12,595 nt of DNA, taken from NCBI GenBank assembly GCA_946626785.1, contig CAMOUY010000067.1, positions 1-12,595 on the forward strand, written 5' to 3'. Source of the DNA: UBA9732 sp003456855. GTDB taxonomy: Bacteria > Spirochaetota > Spirochaetia > Sphaerochaetales > Sphaerochaetaceae. Positions 1 to 6,288 of the stretch are shown piece by piece. Both the position numbers and the translations under genes were made by a program. Position 1 is the stretch's first letter; each line of letters opens with the position of its first letter. A model generated the notes under the pieces. That model worked only from the letters and a program-made list of their open reading frames with translations, searched no databases and was not told the origin of the DNA.

Positions 1-6
1 TATCAT
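1..6 (-). CDS. First two codons of a gene running off the left edge
   Basis: On the minus strand an ATG at 6-4 overlaps the TGA stop of the HAD-1 gene (5-3) in an ATGA arrangement. It is preceded by an AAGGAGA-type ribosome binding site on the complement of about 12-18, at normal spacing. Only Met-Ile is visible, so the product cannot be named. The strong ribosome binding site lies inside the last codons of HAD-1, and with the 4-base overlap this indicates translational coupling. The gene is therefore probably the next member of the HAD-1 operon and under the same operator. The call rests only on these start signals, not on any protein similarity. Confidence 0.4.
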
Positions 7-770
7 GTTTTCTCCTTTCTATTGAACCTGCCGATGATCTGTGGGATCTCATCGAGCCTGTTGACTATATAATCTGGTTGCGGGGCATCAGGGCCCTGGA
101 AATCAATGTCTCTGTGGGCAACGGACGGGTTGTTGATCTTGATGACCATTGCAAGGCCGGCGTTGCGTGAACCAAGCACATCCCTGGAGATTGTGTCACC
201 TACGTAGCAGGTGGTCTCCTTTGCTGCTCCGATGCGGTTCATGGCATAGTAGAAGATATCGGGATTTGGTTTTCTTATTCCGAATTCGCATGACGTAACG
301 ATGTCCTGATAATACTTCTCAACATTGTTTTCTCTGAGGAAATGTGCTGCAAAGGACCTTGATATGGTGTTTGTGATTATGCCTAGCTTCATGCCCATCG
401 ATGTGAGTTTCTCTGACATCTCAAGCAATCCCTCGCGTGGTCTGTTGTCCAGTCTGATGTAGTCGTAGGTGAAGGACAGCTCCTCTGCAACAGGGGCAAG
501 GCGATCCTCTCCGATGTTGTAGTCCTTGAGGAAGAAGTCATTCCAGACCTGAACACTTGGGTACTCCTTGCAGGTCTTCTCTCCAAGGTGCTTGTAGTCC
601 TCGGCCCTCTGGTGGAGCATCTGGGCGAATTCCTCTGGTGGGGTGTCTATCTTTATTCCAAGTTCGGCGAGTCTGAAGATGATGTATTTTGCATGGTTCA
701 CAGTTCTCTCTGGATTTTTCTGCTGTGTGAGCAGTGTACCTCCAATGTCAAACAGTACTGTGTCTATCAT
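3..770 (-). CDS. HAD-superfamily hydrolase with DxGGT motif (HAD-1)
   Basis: This is a 255-residue cytoplasmic protein of the haloacid dehalogenase superfamily with a helical cap (C1) between motifs I and II. Motif I is FDIGGTLL (nucleophile Asp8), motif II is around Thr133-Asn134, motif III is Lys167 in RKPNPDIF, and motif IV is GDTISRD (Asp192, Asp197). The position two after the nucleophile, normally the Asp general acid/base of phosphatases, is Gly10. This makes a plain phosphomonoesterase role less certain, although Gly here is also found in many uncharacterised HAD proteins. The cap holds YK-x3-EKT-x9-W-x-D at 59-78, matched at the same residue numbers in HAD-2 (7289-8047). A GAGG ribosome binding site lies about 5 bases before the ATG. 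It has its own promoter and LacI-type operator, and it appears translationally coupled to the gene at the left edge. The substrate is unknown. Confidence 0.9.
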   Translation of the reverse strand: MIDTVLFDIGGTLLTQQKNPERTVNHAKYIIFRLAELGIKIDTPPEEFAQMLHQRAEDYKHLGEKTCKEYPSVQVWNDFFLKDYNIGEDRLAPVAEELSFTYDYIRLDNRPREGLLEMSEKLTSMGMKLGIITNTISRSFAAHFLRENNVEKYYQDIVTSCEFGIRKPNPDIFYYAMNRIGAAKETTCYVGDTISRDVLGSRNAGLAMVIKINNPSVAHRDIDFQGPDAPQPDYIVNRLDEIPQIIGRFNRKEKT

Positions 771-800
771 CTGAACCTCATCCTAGGAATAATAAGCTTT

Positions 801-814
801 CGAAAACGTTTGCG
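801..814. promoter_or_regulatory. LacI-family operator O1, before HAD-1
   Basis: The site CGAAAACGTTTGCG is a 14-bp palindrome with one mismatched pair, centred on a CpG at 807/808. It starts about four bases after the predicted HAD-1 transcription start, so a bound repressor would block initiation or early elongation. The block 797-816 matches 7201-7220 before HAD-2 at 19 of 20 positions. The core also resembles the binding sites of E. coli PurR and other LacI-family regulators. The nearby lacI gene, which carries the same kind of site, is the obvious candidate to bind it. Confidence 0.8.
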
Positions 815-823
815 TTCAATTGG

Positions 824-852
824 ATTGTAAACGAGGGTATGGTGTTTGTCAA
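824..852 (-). promoter_or_regulatory. Sigma-70 promoter of HAD-1
   Basis: On the minus strand a perfect -35 TTGACA (852-847) is followed after 17 bases by a -10 TACAAT (829-824, five of six to consensus). The expected start is near 817. The -35 box overlaps the TGA stop codon of the upstream pnuC-like gene (851-849), so the whole promoter fits in the 78-base gap between the two genes. Operator O1 follows at once. This is the best-matching promoter in the window. Confidence 0.75.
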
Positions 853-1556
853 CGAATTTCCTGTCTTCTTCTTATGCTTGTCCAGCTGAAGAAGCCATAG
901 ACGTCATTGATCAGGAAGCAGAGGAAGCAGATTGCCATGCAGATGTACGATGAATCCTTCACTGCCGCATAGGTCCAGAGGATGACAAGAATGACGTCAT
1001 TGATGGCATAGAATATGGCGTAGAAGCTTGTTCTGCGGAGTATGAAGTAGCATGCGACCATGCTGGTGAAAACAGATACTGTTGACCACAGAAGGTTCTC
1101 CGTTCCCAGGTGTCTGAGCAGGAAGTAGGCTCCGAAGGTCACTGCCGAACCGAGGACAAGGCTCCAAAGGAAATCGATGGGTTTCTCCGTCTCCACCTTG
1201 ACCTGACTTGTCTTGTTGTAGCGGTTCTTGAACCACACCACCAAGGTGACCACCTCGATTGGGATGTACAACCCAAGGTAGAGTATCATCTCTCCGTAGT
1301 ATCGGAACCTGAACGAGACTATTGAGTAGAGGATAGAGAAGGCTATGGAGACGACAGAACCGAAGACGTTGGCCTTTGCCACAAGGAATAGCATTGCAAC
1401 GCCTACCAGCGAGCTTACAAGTTTGAGATAGTCGGTGCCCTTGAATGCGAAGAACGCAATTATCGGTGCCGCGAAACTGAATATCAGAAGAATGCAGTCG
1501 AATACCGAGAGTTTGGCTAAAGTATTTTCATTTTCCTTGTTTCTCATAGTTTTCAT
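849..1556 (-). CDS. pnuC: PnuC-family nicotinamide riboside/vitamin transporter
   Basis: This is a 235-residue very hydrophobic membrane protein with about seven or eight membrane segments by eye (near 20-38, 43-60, 63-82, 88-108, 130-149, 155-173, 178-197 and 203-225). The C-terminal half shows the PnuC pattern of a polar YAINDV segment and a closing NDVYGFFSW followed by a basic tail. PnuC proteins move nicotinamide riboside, and relatives move other vitamins such as thiamine or riboflavin, by facilitated diffusion coupled to cytoplasmic phosphorylation. The substrate here cannot be fixed from sequence. No clear ribosome binding site precedes either the first ATG or the ATG at codon 4, and the best promoter leaves a leader of only about 8 bases, so the start is somewhat uncertain. 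It is divergent from the STAS gene, and no terminator is visible between it and HAD-1. Confidence 0.75.
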   Translation of the reverse strand: MKTMRNKENENTLAKLSVFDCILLIFSFAAPIIAFFAFKGTDYLKLVSSLVGVAMLFLVAKANVFGSVVSIAFSILYSIVSFRFRYYGEMILYLGLYIPIEVVTLVVWFKNRYNKTSQVKVETEKPIDFLWSLVLGSAVTFGAYFLLRHLGTENLLWSTVSVFTSMVACYFILRRTSFYAIFYAINDVILVILWTYAAVKDSSYICMAICFLCFLINDVYGFFSWTSIRRRQEIR

Positions 1557-1570
1557 TTTGGCCGAATCTT

Positions 1571-1599
1571 ATCATAATTCAGGTAAAAAAGTCTGTAAT
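1571..1599 (-). promoter_or_regulatory. Candidate promoter of the pnuC-like gene
   Basis: On the minus strand ATTACA (1599-1594) lies 17 bases before TATGAT (1576-1571). Matches to consensus are four of six and five of six. The expected start, near 1564, leaves only about 8 bases before the ATG at 1556, so the message would be nearly leaderless. The site lies back to back with the promoter of the STAS gene in the same AT-rich stretch. Confidence 0.4.
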
Positions 1600-1602
1600 A
1601 TA

Positions 1603-1611
1603 TGTTATTAT
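1603..1611 (+). promoter_or_regulatory. Candidate extended -10 promoter of the STAS/SpoIIE genes
   Basis: TGTTATTAT reads as an extended -10 element (TG, one base, then TATTAT). It lies in a very AT-rich tract at about 1596-1620, and no good -35 is seen upstream. The start would fall near 1618, about 28 bases before the chosen STAS start. Overlapping TATATT and TATTAT hexamers at 1611-1618 are alternatives. Confidence 0.4.
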
Positions 1612-1633
1612 ATATTATATGCAAAATATGTCT

Positions 1634-1638
1634 GGAGG
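1634..1638 (+). promoter_or_regulatory. Ribosome binding site that fixes the STAS start
   Basis: GGAGG lies 7 bases before the ATG at 1646. The reading frame is open further upstream to an ATG at 1619, but that codon has no ribosome binding site and would place this GGAGG inside the gene, so 1646 is preferred. Confidence 0.8.
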
Positions 1639-1645
1639 CATTGAA

Positions 1646-1942
1646 ATGACAATCAACAAGGAAAAAAACGGAAATTCAATGATGATCGCCCTTGAGGGAA
1701 GACTGGACACTGTCACAGCACCTCAGCTCGAGGAGGAGCTTAAGGCATCCATCGATGGTGTGGCTGATCTTACATTCGATTTCGCCAAGCTCGTTTACAT
1801 CTCATCTGCAGGACTCAGAGTTCTTCTCTCAGCACAGAAGACAATGAACAAGCAGGGTAGCATGAAGCTTGTCAATGTTGGTTCCGAGATCAAGGACATC
1901 TTTGATGTCACTGGATTCGCCGACATTCTTACAATCGAGTAA
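1646..1942 (+). CDS. STAS-domain anti-sigma factor antagonist
   Basis: This is a 98-residue single-domain STAS protein of the SpoIIAA/RsbV type. Its signature YISSAGLRVLL spans 51-61. Ser54 aligns with the serine that is phosphorylated in this family, followed by the usual AGL turn. Family members are switched by a kinase (anti-sigma factor) and a PP2C/SpoIIE phosphatase, and the unphosphorylated form sequesters the kinase. The next gene, 11 bases downstream, encodes a protein carrying both a SpoIIE phosphatase domain and a kinase-like HATPase domain, so it is the likely partner. The start was chosen by the GGAGG at 1634-1638. No sigma factor gene lies nearby, so the output could be a sigma factor elsewhere or a non-transcriptional target. 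Confidence 0.92.
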   Translation: MTINKEKNGNSMMIALEGRLDTVTAPQLEEELKASIDGVADLTFDFAKLVYISSAGLRVLLSAQKTMNKQGSMKLVNVGSEIKDIFDVTGFADILTIE

Positions 1943-1953
1943 TAAACACATCA

Positions 1954-4038
1954 ATGAAGAAGAGAAAGAAGAAAAACATGTCAATAGGCGACAAAGTCTC
2001 CGCCTCGTCCTTTAACAGTGCGTTCGGGGTATTGATATCAGCGGTTTTGATAATCGCTCTGATACAGACCTTCAATGTCATAAACAGTTCAAAGGACACC
2101 ATAGAGAACCTGGCATACTCGATTTCTCAGCAGGTGGATGCTACGAAGTTCGTTGAAGCAGCTGAAACGGCTACCGGAGAATTCCCTTCATCCGTTCTGG
2201 CAAATCAGTATGTCAGAACCTTCAAGCTCAAGGTTGCCAACATCATAAAACGATATGAGCATGTAAAGGCTGCATCGTTCATCGTATTCGCAGAGGACAA
2301 GCAATCCTACACATATGTCTTTGAGGTTGAACCACTGGGCAAGGAGGAGTCTCCGGGCTTGGTCGAGCAAGCAACTGAGGTGTTCAGGACCAAGGATCTT
2401 GAAAACGTGGGCAAGAGCGGTATTCCTGGCTCCTTGTGCCGTTCAAAAGTTTATGGAACCATAATCATCGCCGCCGAGCCAATAATGTCCAGCGGCCAGG
2501 CTGTGGGCTATGTTTGTGTTGACATGGCTTTGACTCAGGCGTTCAAGGAAATCTGGATGTTCACACTGATAGTGTTCCTTTATCTTTTCTTGATTTCATT
2601 GGTGAACATGCTCTTCGTAAGGCGTTACTACAAGAGGAACCTCGTCAAACCTATCAACCAGATCATAGAGGCTGCTAAGGAGTACATCTATGAGGACATC
2701 CCTGATGAGGAGATAGACCTTGATTCAAAGCACTGCTCCTTCCAGAAGCTCAGGATCGAGACCGGTGATGAGTTGCAGCAGCTGGCGAGCGCAATGAAGA
2801 ACATGGAGATTGACCTTGGAAGGTACATCGATCACCTCACTAGGGTCACCTCAGAGAAGCAGAGAATGTCCACAGAGCTCTCCTTGGCCAACAGAATCCA
2901 GGCCCATATGCTTCCGAGCATATTCCCTGCATTCCCTGACAGGGACGAGTTCGATCTCTATGCAACCATGGACCCTGCCAAGGAGGTCGGTGGTGACTTC
3001 TATGACTTCTTCATGGTTGACCATGACCATCTCGCATTGGTCGTGGCTGATGTCTCCGGAAAGGGAATCCCTGCTGCAATGTTCATGATGATCAGCAAGA
3101 TAATCATCAAGAACGTGACCCAGAACTCGGTGGCGGAGGGCCATGTCTCTCCTGCAACGGTTCTTCAGAAGGCCAATTCCATGCTCTGCGAGAACAACGA
3201 GGATGAGATGTTCGTCACCGTATGGCTTGGAATCCTTGAGATCTCAACCGGAAAGCTCACCTATGCAAACGCAGGCCACGAGAAACCTCTGTTCCTTCAC
3301 AATGGAGAGTGGGCATTCGATACAAACCGCCACGGTTTCGTCCTTGCAGGCATGGAAGGAATGAGGTACAAGGACTATGAGACTGTTCTGAGTCCTGGTG
3401 ACTTCATTTTCCAGTACACCGATGGTGTGACCGAGGCCACAAACTCCAAAGAAGAGCTCTTTGGTGAGGACCGTGTGATTGAAGTTGCTAAGAAGTCCGA
3501 TCTCGATACGTTCAAGTTCCTCAACAACATGAGATCCAAGATAGACGGCTTCGTTAAGGAAGCCCCTCAGTTCGATGACATCACAATGCTTGGTCTCAAG
3601 TACAATGGTGTAGGGGACAAGAAGAGGTATGAGCTCAACATCGAGGCCAAGGTTGAGAACCTTGACAAGGTGCTTGGTTTCATCGATGAAAAGCTTGAGG
3701 GCAAAGAGTGCTCAATGAAGGCTCAGATGCAGATTGACGTTGCAGTGGAGGAGCTCTTCGTAAACGTCGCCAACTACGCCTATGCCCCAAATACCGGAGA
3801 TGTTCTTATCCAGATAAGCTTTGATGAGACCGAAGATTCAACGACTGCTGTAATATCCTTGATAGATGGAGGCGTCCCATACAATCCGCTTCTGAGGGCT
3901 GACCCTGACATTTCTCTATCTGCAGAGGACAGGCAGATCGGTGGACTTGGAATCTACATGGTCAAGAAGAGCATGGACAGCGTTGAATACTCTCATGAGG
4001 GTGAAAGCAACAAGCTTACTATCAGAAAGAAAATTTAG
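1954..4038 (+). CDS. Membrane sensor - SpoIIE/PP2C phosphatase - HATPase fusion
   Basis: This is a 694-residue membrane signalling protein. A basic N terminus precedes a membrane helix near 22-40, an outside sensor region of about 160 residues, a second helix near 200-222, a HAMP-like segment from about 223 and a coiled linker to about 318. The SpoIIE/PP2C phosphatase domain (about 320-548) has the metal-binding aspartates in GGDFYDFF (Asp348), VADVSGKG (Asp366), YTDGVTEA (Asp490) and FDDITML (Asp542). The C terminus (about 559-694) is an RsbW/SpoIIAB-like HATPase with N box EELFVNVANYAY (Glu600, Asn604), DGGVP (638-642) and GGLGIYMV (663-670), all apparently intact. Both halves of a partner switch are thus in one chain, with the STAS substrate encoded just upstream. 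The start is uncertain: there is no good ribosome binding site, and the ATG at 1978 (codon 9), after a purine-rich run, is possible. What the sensor detects is unknown. Confidence 0.92.
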   Translation: MKKRKKKNMSIGDKVSASSFNSAFGVLISAVLIIALIQTFNVINSSKDTIENLAYSISQQVDATKFVEAAETATGEFPSSVLANQYVRTFKLKVANIIKRYEHVKAASFIVFAEDKQSYTYVFEVEPLGKEESPGLVEQATEVFRTKDLENVGKSGIPGSLCRSKVYGTIIIAAEPIMSSGQAVGYVCVDMALTQAFKEIWMFTLIVFLYLFLISLVNMLFVRRYYKRNLVKPINQIIEAAKEYIYEDIPDEEIDLDSKHCSFQKLRIETGDELQQLASAMKNMEIDLGRYIDHLTRVTSEKQRMSTELSLANRIQAHMLPSIFPAFPDRDEFDLYATMDPAKEVGGDFYDFFMVDHDHLALVVADVSGKGIPAAMFMMISKIIIKNVTQNSVAEGHVSPATVLQKANSMLCENNEDEMFVTVWLGILEISTGKLTYANAGHEKPLFLHNGEWAFDTNRHGFVLAGMEGMRYKDYETVLSPGDFIFQYTDGVTEATNSKEELFGEDRVIEVAKKSDLDTFKFLNNMRSKIDGFVKEAPQFDDITMLGLKYNGVGDKKRYELNIEAKVENLDKVLGFIDEKLEGKECSMKAQMQIDVAVEELFVNVANYAYAPNTGDVLIQISFDETEDSTTAVISLIDGGVPYNPLLRADPDISLSAEDRQIGGLGIYMVKKSMDSVEYSHEGESNKLTIRKKI

Positions 4039-4120
4039 TTGAAGTTGTCGTTCCTGCATATTAAAGTAAATTGATTGACTAAACAAACAGCTTGCTCCTT
4101 AGGCATTATGGAGGTTTTAG

Positions 4121-5104
4121 ATGGAGATTAAGAAATATAAGAAAGGTGATGTTGTCTTCAAAGAGGGCGAGACAGGATCCTGCATGTATGAGATTCTCAG
4201 CGGTTCTGTTGAAATCGTTGCCGAGAAGGGGACCGAATTCGAGAAAAAGCTCACGGAATTGAAGAAAGGTGACATCTTCGGAGAAATGGCCGTAATCGAG
4301 TCTTCTCCTCGTTCAGCCACGGCCATGGCACTTGAGAGCACTGAGGTCGCTGTAATCCCTGGTTCGGCTTTGAATGACTACTTCAAAGAGAAGCCAGAGA
4401 AGATCCTTGAGATCATGCGCCACATAAGTGGACGTATCAGAGCTCTCACCCAGGATTACATGGCTGTCTGCAGAACAATCAACGAGTCCAACGATAACAA
4501 GGGAAAGGCCAAGCAGAGCGCAGGTCTCTGGGACAAGCTCAAGGCCTTTGCTGGAATCTATACAAGGAAGGGAAAGACCCTGTCCCTCAGTGAAAGGGAT
4601 GAGAAGAAGCAGAAGCATGCCGAGGGTCTTGGAAAGAACGTCCTTTACTTCGACAAGGGTGATGTGGTCTTCGCGGAGATGGACAACAGCGATTGCATGT
4701 ACGACATCATTGGCGGAACGGTCGGAATCTACGCCTCCTATGGAAAGGCCGATGAGAAGCTTCTGACAAAGCTTGATGCAGACACCTTCTTCGGTGAGAT
4801 GGGAATGATCGACAAGGAGCTCCGCTCAGCGACTGCAGTGGCTCTTGAGTACGACACCTACATCGAGAAGATCTTCCCTGAGGACCTGGGAGAGATCTTC
4901 GAGAGAAGACCTGCCAAGATCCTTATGATCTTGCAGCATCTCTCGGCAAGGCTCAGAAAGCTTACAATCGACTATCTGACAGCATGTAAGACCGCTTCTG
5001 ACATCATCGATGCAGAGGAGAAGGGTGAGAACCTCTCAACAGATGCAGAGGAGAGGGTTAAGCTCTTCTGCTCGATCAACATCTACGGCCGTTACTACAC
5101 GTGA
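4121..5104 (+). CDS. Tandem cyclic-nucleotide-binding domain protein
   Basis: This 327-residue soluble protein has two cyclic-nucleotide-binding (CNB) domains, about 1-115 and 172-285. They are joined by a charged Lys/Glu-rich linker and followed by a tail of about 40 residues. The phosphate-binding cassettes are FGEMAVIESSPRSAT (53-67; Glu55, Arg64) and FGEMGMIDKELRSAT (224-238; Glu226, Arg235). Both keep the Glu that contacts ribose and the Arg that contacts phosphate, although the second lacks the Pro before Arg. No helix-turn-helix, kinase, cyclase or membrane segment is seen, so it is not a CRP-type transcription factor. It probably senses cAMP or cGMP and acts through a protein partner. 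GGAGG stands 6 bases before the start. It follows the phosphatase gene by 82 bases with no terminator between them, so it may belong to the same signalling unit. A clear terminator follows. Confidence 0.88.
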   Translation: MEIKKYKKGDVVFKEGETGSCMYEILSGSVEIVAEKGTEFEKKLTELKKGDIFGEMAVIESSPRSATAMALESTEVAVIPGSALNDYFKEKPEKILEIMRHISGRIRALTQDYMAVCRTINESNDNKGKAKQSAGLWDKLKAFAGIYTRKGKTLSLSERDEKKQKHAEGLGKNVLYFDKGDVVFAEMDNSDCMYDIIGGTVGIYASYGKADEKLLTKLDADTFFGEMGMIDKELRSATAVALEYDTYIEKIFPEDLGEIFERRPAKILMILQHLSARLRKLTIDYLTACKTASDIIDAEEKGENLSTDAEERVKLFCSINIYGRYYT

Positions 5105-5134
5105 GTTGATCATCTTTAATAAATATTGACATTG

Positions 5135-5167
5135 ACGGCATGGTTCCTTGAGCCATGCCGTTTTTTT
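5135..5167 (+). terminator. Rho-independent terminator after the CNB gene
   Basis: A 9-bp perfect stem (ACGGCATGG, pairing with CCATGCCGT) closes a 9-base loop. The run of seven T residues at 5161-5167 begins at the last base of the stem. It ends the STAS/SpoIIE/CNB block and separates it from the lacI promoter about a dozen bases further on. Confidence 0.9.
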
Positions 5168-5178
5168 CTCTGTTTTGT

Positions 5179-5208
5179 TTGACAAACCATGTTTACGGCT
5201 CGTAGAAT
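5179..5208 (+). promoter_or_regulatory. Sigma-70 promoter of lacI
   Basis: A perfect -35 TTGACA (5179-5184) is followed after 18 bases by TAGAAT (5203-5208, five of six to consensus). The expected start is near 5215, which is the first base of operator O2. Confidence 0.7.
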
Positions 5209-5214
5209 GTAAAA

Positions 5215-5232
5215 TGCGCAAGCGTTTGCGCA
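5215..5232. promoter_or_regulatory. LacI-family operator O2, autoregulatory
   Basis: TGCGCAAGCGTTTGCGCA is an 18-bp palindrome with a single mismatched pair (5222/5225), the longest of the four sites. It begins at the predicted transcription start and abuts the AGGAG ribosome binding site of lacI (5232-5236). A bound repressor would shut its own promoter, which also serves the pfkB gene downstream. Confidence 0.82.
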
Positions 5233-5241
5233 GGAGTAGTA

Positions 5242-6249
5242 ATGGAAAAGGTCACAATTAAGGACATTGCCAAGGTTGCCAATGTCTCCTATGCAACAGT
5301 TTCGCGTGCTCTATCCGGCAGTCCTGAGATAGGTGAGGCCACCAGGGAGAGGATTCTCAAGATCTGCGATGAGATGAAGTACATTCCTGACTCGGTGGCA
5401 AGGTCCATGGTCAAGAGAAGGACCAACATCCTTGGTGTGGTGACCGCAAGCATCAACAACCCGTTCATGAGCGAGCTGATCGAGAGAGTAGAGATCTCCG
5501 CACGCGAACACGGCTACAGCCTGATGGTCTGCAACTCCTCTTACGACCTTCAACTCGAGAAAAGACAGTACTCCCTTCTTCTGGGAAGGAGAGTCGATGG
5601 AATAATCGTCATCCCTGCAGGCCGCGACACTGCAGAGAACCTTTCTAGCTATCCTTCAAGTATCCCTGTTGTCTATGTCAGCGAGAATCTCCAGGACGGA
5701 GAGCAGAGCTATGTCGCCATAGACAATGACTGCGGCGCCAGGATGGGAGTCGAGTATCTACATTCCCTTGGACATAAGAGGATCCTGTATCTTGGAAGAA
5801 GATCGGGAAGCCTTACCCATAAGCTCAGAGCCGACGGTGTGATCTCCGCCTGCAAGAGGTGCGACATGGAGGTCAACTTCAAGGACAACCTTTCTTTCGG
5901 AAAGACATCCAGTGAGGTCGGATACGTCCTTGCAAAGGAGTACTTCGAGAACCCTTCAGACGAGACCGCGATCTTCTGCGCAACCGACGCCCTGGCGATC
6001 GGTGCCATGCGAGCTGCGGACGAGAAGGGCATAAGGATCCCTGAGGACATATCAGTATTGGGCTTCGACAACATCTCTTTCTCCGGTCTTCCCAGAATCG
6101 GACTCTCAACAGTGGAGCAACCCAAGGCAGACATGGCCGCAGCCGCCGTCGAGATTCTTCTTGAGAGGATCGAGGGTGATGTGTCTGAACCTGGATGCAA
6201 GATCGTCACTCCTAGACTTGTTGAGAGAACATCCTGTAGGAAAATATAA
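5242..6249 (+). CDS. LacI/GalR-family transcriptional repressor
   Basis: This is a 335-residue repressor of standard LacI/GalR length. The N-terminal helix-turn-helix is at about 5-25, with recognition helix YATVSRAL at 17-24. The hinge is VARSMVKRRT at 52-61, followed by a periplasmic-binding-protein-like sensor domain from about residue 62. Near the end, ISVLGFDNISFSGLP is the usual effector-domain motif. At the hinge position where most members use Leu as the lever inserted into the operator's central CpG, this protein has Met56. The start is supported by AGGAG 5 bases upstream. Operator O2 sits at the transcription start, and matching operators precede HAD-1 and HAD-2, so it is the likely regulator of all three units. 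The inducer is unknown and is probably a small metabolite of the imported compound. Confidence 0.95.
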   Translation: MEKVTIKDIAKVANVSYATVSRALSGSPEIGEATRERILKICDEMKYIPDSVARSMVKRRTNILGVVTASINNPFMSELIERVEISAREHGYSLMVCNSSYDLQLEKRQYSLLLGRRVDGIIVIPAGRDTAENLSSYPSSIPVVYVSENLQDGEQSYVAIDNDCGARMGVEYLHSLGHKRILYLGRRSGSLTHKLRADGVISACKRCDMEVNFKDNLSFGKTSSEVGYVLAKEYFENPSDETAIFCATDALAIGAMRAADEKGIRIPEDISVLGFDNISFSGLPRIGLSTVEQPKADMAAAAVEILLERIEGDVSEPGCKIVTPRLVERTSCRKI

Positions 6250-6277
6250 CCAATTATAGAAACGATAGTCTCTTTGT

Positions 6278-6282
6278 GGAGG
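6278..6282 (+). promoter_or_regulatory. Ribosome binding site that fixes the pfkB start
   Basis: GGAGG lies 6 bases before the ATG at 6289. A longer frame from a TTG at 6274 would put this site inside the gene, so 6289 is preferred. The resulting start, MKFDTMIIGQ, enters directly into the first strand of the fold. Confidence 0.8.
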
Positions 6283-6288
6283 TTGAGT

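Noticed and set aside
588..830. Plus-strand 80-codon frame opposite HAD-1
   Set aside because: It overlaps HAD-1 and its promoter/operator region on the other strand, has no ribosome binding site and no recognisable domain; a shadow frame.
1557..1645. Riboswitch ahead of the pnuC-like gene, as vitamin transporters often have one
   Set aside because: The space is too short and AT-rich, and the likely leader is only about 8 bases; no aptamer-like structure is seen.
4039..4120. Possible promoter or terminator in the gap between the SpoIIE fusion and CNB genes
   Set aside because: TTGACT at 4075-4080 has no acceptable -10 at 16-19 bases, and no hairpin with a T-run was found. The gap may simply be an operon spacer.
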